DNA of 44,389 nt from a virus. Shown here piece after piece: positions 26,894-34,472 of this stretch. A program made the translations under genes and the position numbers. The stretch is taken from positions 1-44,389 of IMG/VR virus record IMGVR_UViG_3300032245_001351, one strand, 5' to 3'. The notes beneath the pieces are model-generated. The model saw only the letters and a list, made by a program, of their open reading frames with translations. It did no database searches and was not told where the DNA came from. Each line of letters opens with the position of its first letter. The first letter of the stretch is position 1.

Positions 26894-28708
26894 ATGGCCC
26901 GTTTAAGGACTGAGACTGCGCCAGAAATTACAGTTTATGACGAGTCAGCTGTATTCAAGGCTGCAACTGGAGCAACTGCTCCTTTAGTTGAATTTAAAGA
27001 TTCTAGCGGAACTGTTGTAGCCAATATTGCTTCAAACGGCGTACTAAACGTTGTTTCTGTTGTCGCATCAAATGCTGGGACTGGTTCAACTGCTCTTGCC
27101 ACAAGAGGATATGTTGACAGCATTTCAGCTGGAATTAACTGGCATACCGCGGTTAACTTCGCAACTGCTGCTGCTCTTCCAGCTTGCACTTATGCAAACG
27201 GAACTTTGGGTGTTGGAGCTACTTTAACTGGGAACTCTAATGGTAGATTAACAGTAGACAGTACCGCTCAAACTACTGGCAAAAGTATCTTAGTTAAAAA
27301 TCAAGCAGACGCTAAGCAAAACGGAATTTATGATATCACTGCACAAGGTGAAGATGGAGTATCTGTATTCGTATTAACTCGTCGTTCAGATGCAGATAAT
27401 AGTATTGCTGGTCAAGTAAAAGCAGGTGACGCAGTATTCGTATTAGCTGGAACCGATAATGCTAATCAAGGATTTATCCTTACAACCGTTGGTACTGGAA
27501 CAGCTGGCGCAATAGTATTTGGCACAGACAGTTTAACTTATACTCAATTTACTGGAACAGCAACAGTTACAGCTGGTGCAGGTATATCAAAGACTGGCAA
27601 TCAATTAGATGTTGGAACAGCATCATCTAGCCGAATTGTAGTAAACGCAGATGATATAGATCTTGCAACAGTTGCTCAATCTAATAGTTCCGGTTCTGCA
27701 ACTACGACTTTTGTTAGCAATTTAACAGTCGACTCCTATGGAAGAATAACTGGCAAGGAAACTTCAAGTGTTTCTTTTACAAGCACAGTCTTGCAAACTT
27801 TAGCTGACGCTAAAGGTGACCTAATTGCAGCAAGTGCTGCAGATACTTTTGCTCGTTTGCCAGTTGGAACAAATGGTCAAGCATTGAGAGCAAATTCCGC
27901 TGCAACAACTGGACTTGAATGGTTTACGTTAGCTGAGTCTTTAGGTATAACTGATTTATCAGATGTTACAATAACCTCAGCTGCTAACAACCAATTCTTA
28001 AGATATAACGGTTCAGCTTGGGTCAACGCTTCAATAGCTGAAATAAATGGTTTAACAGATCTGTCGGATGTTACAATTACTTCAGCTTCAACAAACCAAG
28101 TTCTCTCATATAATGGTTCAGCCTGGGTAAATACATCTAATCCAACAGTAGCTGGTAACTTAACCGTAACAGGAAACTTAACAGTTAGCGGTACGACAAC
28201 TACCGTAAACAGCGCAACACTAAGCGTTGCGGATAATGTTATTACATTAAATAGCGACGTAACAACAGGGTCTCCAACAGAAAATGCTGGAATCGAAGTA
28301 TTAAGAGGTTCTTCTGCAACAGTTGCTCTGCGTTGGAACGAAACCAATGGTTGGTGGGAATTTACTAATGACGGAACAACATATCAAAGAATTATAACCA
28401 ATGTTGTAACTAATGCTCAAACAGGTACAGCTTATACTTTAGTGTTAGCAGACAAAGATAAGTTAGTTGAAATGGCTAATGCTTCAGCAATTACTTTAAC
28501 AGTGCCAGCAGATAACACCGTAGCTTATCCTACTGGAGCACAAATTACTATTCTTCAGACTGGAGCCGGACAGGTAACTCTCGCCGCAAACTCAGGAGTA
28601 ACAATTAATGCCACACCTGGACTCAAGTTGCGTACGACTTGGTCTTCTGCTACACTTATCAAGAGAGCTGCAAACACATGGGTTGCACTAGGAGACTTGA
28701 GCGCATAA
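26894..28708 (+). CDS. Long tail fibre (604 aa), cassette B
   Basis: 604 residues with the same modules as the fibre at 20249, in a different arrangement: an N-terminal head (MARLRTETAPEITVYDES), the SAGINWHTAVNFATAAA-to-TYTQFTGTA module (~75-220), ITDLSDVTITSA / GLTDLSDVTITSA repeats, the NLTVSGTTTTVNS / SVADNVITLN / RWNE..WEFTNDGT module (~415-500), and a C-terminal LRTTWSSATLIKRAANTWVALGDL ending. It is followed 1 nt later by an FPP-repeat gene, as in cassette A. Probably a receptor-binding fibre that arose by duplication and module shuffling. Confidence 0.85.
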   Translation: MARLRTETAPEITVYDESAVFKAATGATAPLVEFKDSSGTVVANIASNGVLNVVSVVASNAGTGSTALATRGYVDSISAGINWHTAVNFATAAALPACTYANGTLGVGATLTGNSNGRLTVDSTAQTTGKSILVKNQADAKQNGIYDITAQGEDGVSVFVLTRRSDADNSIAGQVKAGDAVFVLAGTDNANQGFILTTVGTGTAGAIVFGTDSLTYTQFTGTATVTAGAGISKTGNQLDVGTASSSRIVVNADDIDLATVAQSNSSGSATTTFVSNLTVDSYGRITGKETSSVSFTSTVLQTLADAKGDLIAASAADTFARLPVGTNGQALRANSAATTGLEWFTLAESLGITDLSDVTITSAANNQFLRYNGSAWVNASIAEINGLTDLSDVTITSASTNQVLSYNGSAWVNTSNPTVAGNLTVTGNLTVSGTTTTVNSATLSVADNVITLNSDVTTGSPTENAGIEVLRGSSATVALRWNETNGWWEFTNDGTTYQRIITNVVTNAQTGTAYTLVLADKDKLVEMANASAITLTVPADNTVAYPTGAQITILQTGAGQVTLAANSGVTINATPGLKLRTTWSSATLIKRAANTWVALGDLSA

Positions 28709-28709
28709 T

Positions 28710-29390
28710 ATGGTTGCAAATAATCAGACACCCGATTCAGGGACAGGTTCTAAAAGAAAAGCAGCAAAACCCTCTATTGCAGCTGGCACAGCCAAAGCTA
28801 CCGCAAATACTACTATAACAAGTGCTGGGTTCGTTGTTGGAACAGTCTCAACTCAAAACACAGCAGTGTCGGGTGATCTTGATAAAGTAGCTATAGCAGT
28901 AACTGATACATCAGTTCAACCATTAGGAACAGCTATTAATTATACTATCAATAGTCCTTTTTTCCCTCCATATTTTCCTCCTTACTTCCCACCATACTTC
29001 CCACCATATTTTCCACCTTTTTTCCCACCTTTCTTTCCTCCGTTCTTCCCACCGTTCTTCCCACCAGCTTTTAAGTCTGACGTAAGAGACAAAGTTGAAA
29101 TTGAAGATCTTGAGTTTGGTCTCAATGTAGTTGAAGAACTACGCCCTGTTGCATTTGAATGGAACGAAAGAGACGGAGACAACCAAGGTAAAAAAGATAT
29201 TGGTTTCATAGCTCAAGAGTTGGCCAAAGTAGAAGACATGTTTAATGCACATGAAGTATTTGGTCTGACTGACCGTAGAGATGAAGAAACAATATATGCC
29301 GCTTATCACAGATTAATTCCAGTAATGGTTAAAGCTATTCAAGAGCTATCATCTGAAGTCAAGGAATTAAAAAAGAATCAAAATAAATAG
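28710..29390 (+). CDS. FPP-repeat fibre-tip protein with S74 chaperone (cassette B)
   Basis: 226 residues. The N-terminal ~80 residues (GTAKATANTTITSAGFVVGT) look PASTA-like and are paralogous to the CGG-shifted gene at 23127, but here Gly is encoded by ordinary GGC with no shift. Residues 83-119 are a 37-residue FFPPYFPP-type repeat. The C-terminus from ~121 is a peptidase-S74 chaperone (SDVRDKVEIEDL, DIGFIAQELAKVE, then a coiled coil ELSSEVKELKKNQ). Proline-rich repeats are plausible substrates for the prolyl-hydroxylase-like enzymes encoded downstream. That link is inference. Confidence 0.85.
   Translation: MVANNQTPDSGTGSKRKAAKPSIAAGTAKATANTTITSAGFVVGTVSTQNTAVSGDLDKVAIAVTDTSVQPLGTAINYTINSPFFPPYFPPYFPPYFPPYFPPFFPPFFPPFFPPFFPPAFKSDVRDKVEIEDLEFGLNVVEELRPVAFEWNERDGDNQGKKDIGFIAQELAKVEDMFNAHEVFGLTDRRDEETIYAAYHRLIPVMVKAIQELSSEVKELKKNQNK
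28956..29066 (+). repeat. FPP/YPP repeat coding region B
   Basis: 37 codons encoding nine Pro-Pro pairs at four-residue spacing, separated by Tyr-Phe or Phe-Phe. Synonymous codons vary between units (CCT, CCA, CCG; TTT, TTC), so the repeat is kept at protein level rather than being a recent DNA expansion. Confidence 0.9.
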
Positions 29391-29399
29391 AGTCTTTAA

Positions 29400-30083
29400 A
29401 TGTTTATAAATCCATTTATAGCATCTAATATTATCCCAATAATTTATTTTTTTCTTACCTGTATATTAGTTAACTCAATATATTCAAATCAAAAAGTTCT
29501 ATCTATATTTAGAACTAATGGAGAAATCCATCCAAAAGAACCGTTTAGCTGTTCTAACTTAATTAAGTCACTAAGTTGTTTTGTAACCTTTGCTACACTA
29601 GCTTACTACTACTTAACCGATATATTAGATGGCCATTATCCTAATATTGCAATAAGGTCAATAGCTATGGCCTATATGGCAGTCGATTTGCTTTGTCTTA
29701 TAAAAGTTAAAAAGTACTTAACTAAGTCAGTCATACAGCATCACTATTCAATAATATTTTTAGTACTTGTTGCAATGTGTGTAGATTTTAATAAAAGCAA
29801 TATAGGTCAATTAGCACTATTCTTTTTGTTTATAGTTACTGCCACTTTCCCAGTTAACCTATATTTTGCACTCAAGCCATATTATAATGTTGACTGGCTT
29901 CTTGGAATAGCTAAATACGATTATCTATTTACAATGGTTGGCTATTTGATATATTTAGTATTTAATTGGCAATATAGTATTTGGGGAATACTTTATCTAT
30001 TGGCAACAACACCATTATTTGTAGCTGACGCAAAACAACTTAGACATCTGTTCCAAGAAAAACCTGGAAAAAATTTACTATAA
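29400..30083 (+). CDS. Multi-pass membrane protein, TLC-domain-like
   Basis: 227 residues with about six hydrophobic segments. The order of features resembles the TLC (TRAM-LAG1-CLN8) membrane domain: a helix with AVDLLCLI (~97-104), then IQHHYSIIFLVLVAMCVDF with adjacent His residues (~116-134), then ATFPVNLYFALK (~151-162), comparable to the acidic/Pro-Phe-Leu-Asn helix of TLC proteins. Such domains in cells act in lipid metabolism or membrane lipid sensing. A phage copy would be unusual. The resemblance is judged by eye only, so other polytopic proteins remain possible. It overlaps the convergent minus-strand gene by 6 nt. Confidence 0.6.
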   Translation: MFINPFIASNIIPIIYFFLTCILVNSIYSNQKVLSIFRTNGEIHPKEPFSCSNLIKSLSCFVTFATLAYYYLTDILDGHYPNIAIRSIAMAYMAVDLLCLIKVKKYLTKSVIQHHYSIIFLVLVAMCVDFNKSNIGQLALFFLFIVTATFPVNLYFALKPYYNVDWLLGIAKYDYLFTMVGYLIYLVFNWQYSIWGILYLLATTPLFVADAKQLRHLFQEKPGKNLL

Positions 30084-30698
30084 TAAATCTGTAATAGTAT
30101 AAAAAGATGGAGTAGTAAATCTTTCTCCGCTTGTTACCTTTTTAACTCCATGAAGGTAATTTATATCGCCAGGGTGTGCTACAGCTAAGCCAGGCTTTGG
30201 CTTTATCTCTATGTCATGTTGTGGATAGTATAATTCTCCACCCTCAAAATCATCATTATAATATATTAATGAATTTAAGTCATAAGTTGGAAATGGATTT
30301 GGAGAACCGTCGTTTAATTGCTTATCAGCATGAGGTTGTTGTTCTAGTCCAGGAAACCATCTAATAATTACTGGTGGTCTAACTGACACTTGTACTTTAA
30401 AGGTATCTTCTAAAAGATATTTCATTTTTAAAATATATTTATCTACCAAGTTATAAACATCTAAATTAATCCTAGATAGGATATCAAAACTACATTGTCT
30501 ATTTTGCCAATAAGATGCATCATAAGTGCATGTTCCATCTTCAGCATATGTATTTTCTCCGGCGTCCATCCATTCATTTATTGTAGGAAGAAATTTTTGT
30601 ATAATCTTTAAATCTTCTATTTCAATAAAATTATCTTTAATAATAATATTTTCTTTTGAATTACCAAAATGTCCTGGTTTGATTAAAGATCTTTCCAT
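30078..30698 (-). CDS. 2OG-Fe(II) oxygenase, prolyl-hydroxylase type (minus strand)
   Basis: 206 residues, the only minus-strand gene. The start is placed at 30698 (MERSLIKPGH), with AAGGA 8 nt upstream. A longer frame to 30785 runs into the divergent promoter and lacks support. The double-stranded beta-helix motif is visible: metal ligands His123 and Asp125 (PHADK), His183 (LHGVKK), and Arg193 (GERF) for 2-oxoglutarate. DFEGGELYYP (~150-159) and KPKPGLAVAHPG (~166-177) are typical of P4H-like enzymes. It would hydroxylate a protein side chain using O2 and 2-oxoglutarate. The substrate is unknown. It is transcribed from a divergent palindromic promoter shared with the next oxygenase. Confidence 0.85.
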   Translation of the reverse strand: MERSLIKPGHFGNSKENIIIKDNFIEIEDLKIIQKFLPTINEWMDAGENTYAEDGTCTYDASYWQNRQCSFDILSRINLDVYNLVDKYILKMKYLLEDTFKVQVSVRPPVIIRWFPGLEQQPHADKQLNDGSPNPFPTYDLNSLIYYNDDFEGGELYYPQHDIEIKPKPGLAVAHPGDINYLHGVKKVTSGERFTTPSFYTITDLL

Positions 30699-30728
30699 CT
30701 TGCACATCCTTGCTTTGCAACACCGGGT

Positions 30729-30745
30729 ATGATATAGTATATCAT
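30729..30745. promoter_or_regulatory. Divergent, perfectly palindromic promoter
   Basis: ATGATATA-G-TATATCAT is an 8-bp inverted repeat with one central base. It reads as an extended -10 on both strands (TGATATAGT on +, TGATATACT on -), serving the oxygenases at 30771 (+) and 30698 (-). The palindrome could also be an operator. Confidence 0.65.
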
Positions 30746-30770
30746 TAAACAATTTTAACTGGAGAAAAAA

Positions 30771-31409
30771 ATGGAATTTTTTCATGTAGGTTCATGCACT
30801 AATCCTGAAGACAATGCTAAATTTGGCATCTACTTATACAGAGATGCAATACCAAGAAAATTAAATATTCCAGAAAGATTAGAAGCAGCTTTAGCAAAAA
30901 GTACTAATAATTTATTTAAATGGTCAGAAGCACTCGTTGGATATAATGAAAAGATGCCAGAGTACAGAGATTGCGTAGATCTAAAAATGCATCCAAACCA
31001 CTGGCAATATTTGACTCCAGAGGTTGAGGATATTAAAAACTGTTATGAAGACGTTGAATCAAATTTAAGAATCTGTATAGAGCATTATGAATCTATGTAT
31101 AATATGAAAATGGAATACATGGAAGCAATCAATTTTGTTAGATATGGAGAAGGTCAGCATTTTGATGTACACAGCGACCACGGTTTTTCATACACCTGTA
31201 CGGTATCTTCTGTTATGTATCTAAATGATGACTATGATGGTGGAGAATTATATTTCCCATTTTTAGGAATAAATTTGAAACCTAAAGCTGGGGACATAGT
31301 ATTGTTCCCGTCAACGTATATTTATTCTCACGCAGCACTTCCTGTTACCAATGGAACAAAATATTCAGCAGTTACTATGTTTGACTATAATGATAAAAAT
31401 CATAAATAG
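30771..31409 (+). CDS. 2OG-Fe(II) oxygenase, prolyl-hydroxylase type
   Basis: 212 residues. A typical P4H core: YGEGQHFDVHSD with probable metal ligands His134 and Asp136 (H-S-D), YDGGELYFP (~158-166), LKPKAGDIVLFPS (~172-184) and His187 (SHAALPV) as the third ligand. The 2-oxoglutarate-binding position has Lys197 (GTKYSA) in place of the usual Arg/Lys, which is acceptable in P4H. RBS GGAG 8 nt upstream. It is divergently transcribed with the minus-strand oxygenase and followed 8 nt later by a GPx-like gene. Confidence 0.88.
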   Translation: MEFFHVGSCTNPEDNAKFGIYLYRDAIPRKLNIPERLEAALAKSTNNLFKWSEALVGYNEKMPEYRDCVDLKMHPNHWQYLTPEVEDIKNCYEDVESNLRICIEHYESMYNMKMEYMEAINFVRYGEGQHFDVHSDHGFSYTCTVSSVMYLNDDYDGGELYFPFLGINLKPKAGDIVLFPSTYIYSHAALPVTNGTKYSAVTMFDYNDKNHK

Positions 31410-31417
31410 GAAAAAAT

Positions 31418-32017
31418 ATGTCCGATAGAAATGAAACACCATTTTTTCAATTACTTGAAAAGTCAGCATATGACATCTCGCTAAAGTCTTTGGATGGCAG
31501 TGAGGACATTATGGCTAAGAATAAAGGTAAAGTAACAATGATTGTCAATGTTACTGGAGAATGTGCCAATTCTGCACAATATATACCTATTCAAAAATTG
31601 CACGATGAATACAAGGATCTTGGCTTTGAAGTTATAGCTGTGCCAAGCACAGATTTTTGCGATGACGCATATGGAGAATTTAAAGATTCAAATGCAAGTC
31701 CAGAACATATGTATGAGCATATGAAGAAATTATATAAAACAGATTTGCCATTCAGCGAACTAACAGGAATTGCTCCAGAACCAAAAGCTGGCATAGAGCA
31801 ACATGAGTTTTACAAAATAATTCAACATAACCAAGATCCAATTCAAGGTAATTTTGAAAAAATAATAATAAGTAGAGACGGAACAAAAATGATTCGTTTC
31901 TGTAATTCTGACCTACTAGATCTAGCTTTCAATGCCGGAGAAAGAAAAACAAGTTCAGAACAAGCTTTAGCAAATATTAAAAAAGCAATTGAAATATTAT
32001 TGGATGAGCAAATCTAA
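31418..32017 (+). CDS. Glutathione-peroxidase-like thioredoxin-fold protein
   Basis: 199 residues. After an N-terminal strand (YDISLKSLDGSEDIM), KVTMIVNVTGECANSAQYIPIQKLHDEY matches the GPx peroxidatic loop, with Cys49 where GPx has its reactive Cys. The following FEVIAVPSTDFC replaces the usual Pro-x-Asn-Gln-Phe, so the catalytic Gln is missing. GNFEKIIISRDG (~151-162) corresponds to the GPx Trp-Asn-Phe-x-Lys strand, with Gly where Trp is usual. A peroxidase or thiol-redox role is therefore uncertain. A sister gene at 35424 shows the complementary loss. Confidence 0.75.
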   Translation: MSDRNETPFFQLLEKSAYDISLKSLDGSEDIMAKNKGKVTMIVNVTGECANSAQYIPIQKLHDEYKDLGFEVIAVPSTDFCDDAYGEFKDSNASPEHMYEHMKKLYKTDLPFSELTGIAPEPKAGIEQHEFYKIIQHNQDPIQGNFEKIIISRDGTKMIRFCNSDLLDLAFNAGERKTSSEQALANIKKAIEILLDEQI

Positions 32018-32020
32018 TTT

Positions 32021-32725
32021 ATGACAAAAGTAACTTTAACTAAAACCCATCAAAATCCACCTCAAATTGTTCAATCCAGAGTCAAAAGAGATTGGATGGA
32101 CAATACATATAAAAAGCATGCGTACCAATGCCTACCTGTAACTACGGCTAATGTCCATGGCTGGGAGCTGATTTTGCCACAAGATGTAGTGGTTCAGTGG
32201 GATGGTGGGAATTCAGTGCCAACTATAATAAGTGGTGGAGAGTATAAGGGCAGACAGTTGGCTTATGGTGGAATAGTTGGAATGGTTTCGTTTTCAATAG
32301 GATGGGCTTTTGGAACCGAAGATGGTTACGAGACATGGATAAGTGGTTCACCTAATTATTTTATTGAAGGAGCTTCTCCACTATCTGCTGTCATACCTTC
32401 AAGTTGGTGGCCAGATGAATTTCAAATGAATTGGATAATACAAAAAGTAGGCGAACCAATTACTTTTCCAGCTGGAATGCCATTCATGTTTTTTAATATA
32501 TTTAAAAGTGATTTACTCGAATCTGTTGAATTTAAAGTAGACAACCTTTGGGATAAACCTTCTTTGATGGTTGCGCGTCAAGCATACGGTGACGCAAAGA
32601 TGAAGAGAAATAAAGAAGAACCATGGACGTGGATGAAGGGAATAAAAACTGGCCTTAATGAAAAAGGGGAAAGAATAGGTCCAGCAAATTCAGGGCTTTT
32701 AAAGTTAAATAGCCCATTAGAATAG
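32021..32725 (+). CDS. DUF6065-like protein
   Basis: 234 residues. The pattern RDWMD...KHAYQCLPVTTANVHGWELILP, a central VGMVSFSIGWAF strand, and FPAGMPFMFFN near residue 150 resemble the family I know as DUF6065, which is present in bacteria and phages and has no established function. It is mixed beta with many Trp/Gly. No catalytic motif can be named. It starts 3 nt after the GPx-like gene and is transcribed with the oxygenase set, so a role in the same modification pathway is possible but unsupported. Confidence 0.6.
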   Translation: MTKVTLTKTHQNPPQIVQSRVKRDWMDNTYKKHAYQCLPVTTANVHGWELILPQDVVVQWDGGNSVPTIISGGEYKGRQLAYGGIVGMVSFSIGWAFGTEDGYETWISGSPNYFIEGASPLSAVIPSSWWPDEFQMNWIIQKVGEPITFPAGMPFMFFNIFKSDLLESVEFKVDNLWDKPSLMVARQAYGDAKMKRNKEEPWTWMKGIKTGLNEKGERIGPANSGLLKLNSPLE

Positions 32726-32732
32726 TTACTAT
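32726..32732 (+). promoter_or_regulatory. TACTAT element before small-gene cluster
   Basis: TTACTAT, with TACTAT at 32727-32732, begins immediately after the stop codon of the preceding gene and lies 40 nt before ATG 32767. Confidence 0.5.
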
Positions 32733-32766
32733 ATATTTATACATTCTTTATATTAAGTGAGGAAAA

Positions 32767-33018
32767 ATGCCGTTTTTGTCTGTATCAAAAGAAGAAAAGT
32801 TAGTAGCGCTCAACGCAGCGAAGAAGGATCTTTTGATTCATCTATATAAAAGATTGACCCTATTAGGCCATGATCCTGAAACCTATAATCTTAATGACTT
32901 TTCATTTGACCCTACTTCCTCAGAGGAAGAAGATGGAGAATTTAGAGCTAAGCAAGATATCCAAAATACTTTAGATAAGCTTGAAACCGTAAACTCTAAA
33001 ATATCAGAATTATCATAA
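32767..33018 (+). CDS. Small helical protein (family with 33031 and 33448)
   Basis: 83 residues, helical and charged. It contains LIHLYKRLTLLGHDPETYNLNDFSF, which matches the LLGLNP...DL pattern of the proteins at 33031 and 33448. It has a TACTAT element upstream and RBS GAGGAAAA. Function is unknown. The three related small genes lie in a row and could form a heteromeric complex. Confidence 0.65.
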   Translation: MPFLSVSKEEKLVALNAAKKDLLIHLYKRLTLLGHDPETYNLNDFSFDPTSSEEEDGEFRAKQDIQNTLDKLETVNSKISELS

Positions 33019-33030
33019 TAAGGAAAAAAA

Positions 33031-33258
33031 ATGACCCTCACTAACACTGAAAAAAATGCAATTAAAGCAAAAGCAGTTGCATATCTAGAGAAGTCTATAT
33101 ATACACTATCTTTACTTTTAGGCCTTAATCCAGAACTAATTATGGACGCAACATCGGTTAATGACCTTACGGCTGAATTCTCAGATCTCTCAGAAGAGGC
33201 CCAAAAAAGCTTTGAGTCTCTACTTACTCAAATCCAAGCATTGAATTCGATCAACTAA
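33031..33258 (+). CDS. Small helical protein (family with 32767 and 33448)
   Basis: 75 residues. IYTLSLLLGLNPELIMDATSVNDLTAEF carries the shared LLGLNP...DL motif. The rest is an acidic helix. It lies 12 nt after the first member, with RBS AAGGAAA, and 1 nt before the next gene. No known family and no catalytic residues. Confidence 0.65.
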   Translation: MTLTNTEKNAIKAKAVAYLEKSIYTLSLLLGLNPELIMDATSVNDLTAEFSDLSEEAQKSFESLLTQIQALNSIN

Positions 33259-33259
33259 T

Positions 33260-33451
33260 ATGCCCGAAGTTGTTCCATTCGACTCAGAGTCCCAGTCGGC
33301 ACAAGATCAGGCGCCAGTATACCTTCCTCAACAAGGAGTTTATCAGTATGCTGATGGAAAGCTTGTAGACTGTTATGTGTTATGGAACACTGATTCTATT
33401 AAAAATAGTATTGTAACTTACAAAGAATTTGATGAAGAGGATATTCTATGA
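33260..33451 (+). CDS. Small acidic protein (63 aa)
   Basis: 63 residues beginning MPEVVPFDSESQSAQDQAPVYLPQQGVY, rich in Pro, Gln and acidic residues. The C-terminal part (YVLWNTDSIKNSIVTYKEF) looks beta-rich. It starts 1 nt after the previous stop and overlaps the next gene by 4 nt (ATGA), so it is translated with its neighbours. Function is unknown. An isolated short reading frame cannot be fully excluded, but the tight coupling supports it. Confidence 0.6.
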   Translation: MPEVVPFDSESQSAQDQAPVYLPQQGVYQYADGKLVDCYVLWNTDSIKNSIVTYKEFDEEDIL

Positions 33452-33759
33452 GCTATAACGCAGAACAAGATCTTAAATATATTGAAGAAAATATAGCATT
33501 GTTAATGTATATTATTGGATTAAATCCAGATAATATGGGCACTACAACTATAGATGAATTAGTTAACTCTGCAAGAGATCTTGCAAGAGTTTCTTCAGTT
33601 AGAACCACTGGCACTGGACTTAGTTCCGAAAGCCTAAAAATATATAGGGATGAACCATCTTTATCATACCTAAGATCACAAAGAATATCTTTAATAGCAA
33701 ATATTAGAAGATTTTGGTATTTAAGACAATTGGCACTAGGAGCAATTAATCGTGGATAA
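33448..33759 (+). CDS. Small helical protein (family with 32767 and 33031)
   Basis: 103 residues. IALLMYIIGLNPDNMGTTTIDELVNSARDL matches the LLGLNP...DL pattern of the two preceding small proteins. A basic helix with paired Arg follows (SLIANIRRFWYLRQLALGAINRG). The start overlaps the upstream stop (ATGA), and the stop overlaps the next GTG start by 8 nt. Function is unknown. Confidence 0.65.
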   Translation: MSYNAEQDLKYIEENIALLMYIIGLNPDNMGTTTIDELVNSARDLARVSSVRTTGTGLSSESLKIYRDEPSLSYLRSQRISLIANIRRFWYLRQLALGAINRG

Positions 33760-34459
33760 TTCTCAAGCATATTTTTCAAATATAGAGAAGTTGGTTAAAT
33801 ATCATCAGGTAGAAAATGCGCAGGACATGATAGATAGAACTGCAAGCATTAAACAATATTTAGATGGATTAAATATCGACAGAAGAAAAATAGCTGTTGG
33901 TTTTGATATTGTTATGTGGTATTTTGATATGTTTAGTTCAGAAACCACTAAATGGAATAAGAATTTTTCTTCAACATATGGTGGAGCTCCATATGAGCAA
34001 ATGTTTTTGGCAAAAAATCCAACTGCAAGCTTGATGACATTTCCAGCATGGAATACCGGTTTAGCTAAACTATTAAATGATGAATCTTCTTTAACCTTAG
34101 TTAATGGTTATCAATTAGATTTGTTTGAAAACTTTTGCAAAAAAGAATCAGAAACATGGGAATATAATGTTGTCTCAAGACAGTCAGCAGAAGCTGGAAC
34201 CGCTGGTACATTTGATTATATAGCAATAAATACATATGATATTATTCATGATCCAAGTTTAGTTGTTTCTTATTTTAATATGTTAAATACAAAAGGCGTA
34301 TTAATAATCGGTCACGCAAATGATGGGGCTTCTTTATATGAAGCCGGAGCAGAATATTCACCTTATTTTGAAGTAAACCAAAATCTAAAAGCGTTAGAAA
34401 ACGCTAGAGTATATCATGACTACACTGTAATGGGAACAACATTTGCAATAAAATTGTAG
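33752..34459 (+). CDS. Putative methyltransferase-fold protein of unknown function
   Basis: 235 residues starting with GTG (AGGAG about 9 nt upstream). FDYIAINTYDIIHDPSLVVSYFNMLN followed by GVLIIGHAND (~155-195) looks like strands 4 and 5 of class I methyltransferases, and FPAWNTGLAKLL suggests an earlier helix. The usual glycine-rich SAM-binding loop is not evident, so activity is uncertain. It ends just before the leaderless promoter of the next oxygenase. Confidence 0.5.
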   Translation: MDNSQAYFSNIEKLVKYHQVENAQDMIDRTASIKQYLDGLNIDRRKIAVGFDIVMWYFDMFSSETTKWNKNFSSTYGGAPYEQMFLAKNPTASLMTFPAWNTGLAKLLNDESSLTLVNGYQLDLFENFCKKESETWEYNVVSRQSAEAGTAGTFDYIAINTYDIIHDPSLVVSYFNMLNTKGVLIIGHANDGASLYEAGAEYSPYFEVNQNLKALENARVYHDYTVMGTTFAIKL

Positions 34460-34465
34460 TATAAT
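34460..34465 (+). promoter_or_regulatory. -10 box of probable leaderless transcript
   Basis: TATAAT is followed after 7 nt by the ATG at 34473. It overlaps the previous stop region. No Shine-Dalgarno sequence lies between, so transcription likely starts at the ATG. Confidence 0.65.
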
Positions 34466-34472
34466 ATCTTTT

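Noticed and set aside
28956-29066. FPP repeat as a simple microsatellite
   Set aside because: Synonymous codons vary among units, so selection acts on the protein.
30699-30785. Extended N-terminus for the minus-strand oxygenase (start 30785)
   Set aside because: It would cross the divergent promoter and include an in-frame CGG (in a CAT ACC CGG TGT stretch); the start at 30698 has an RBS and fits the enzyme length.
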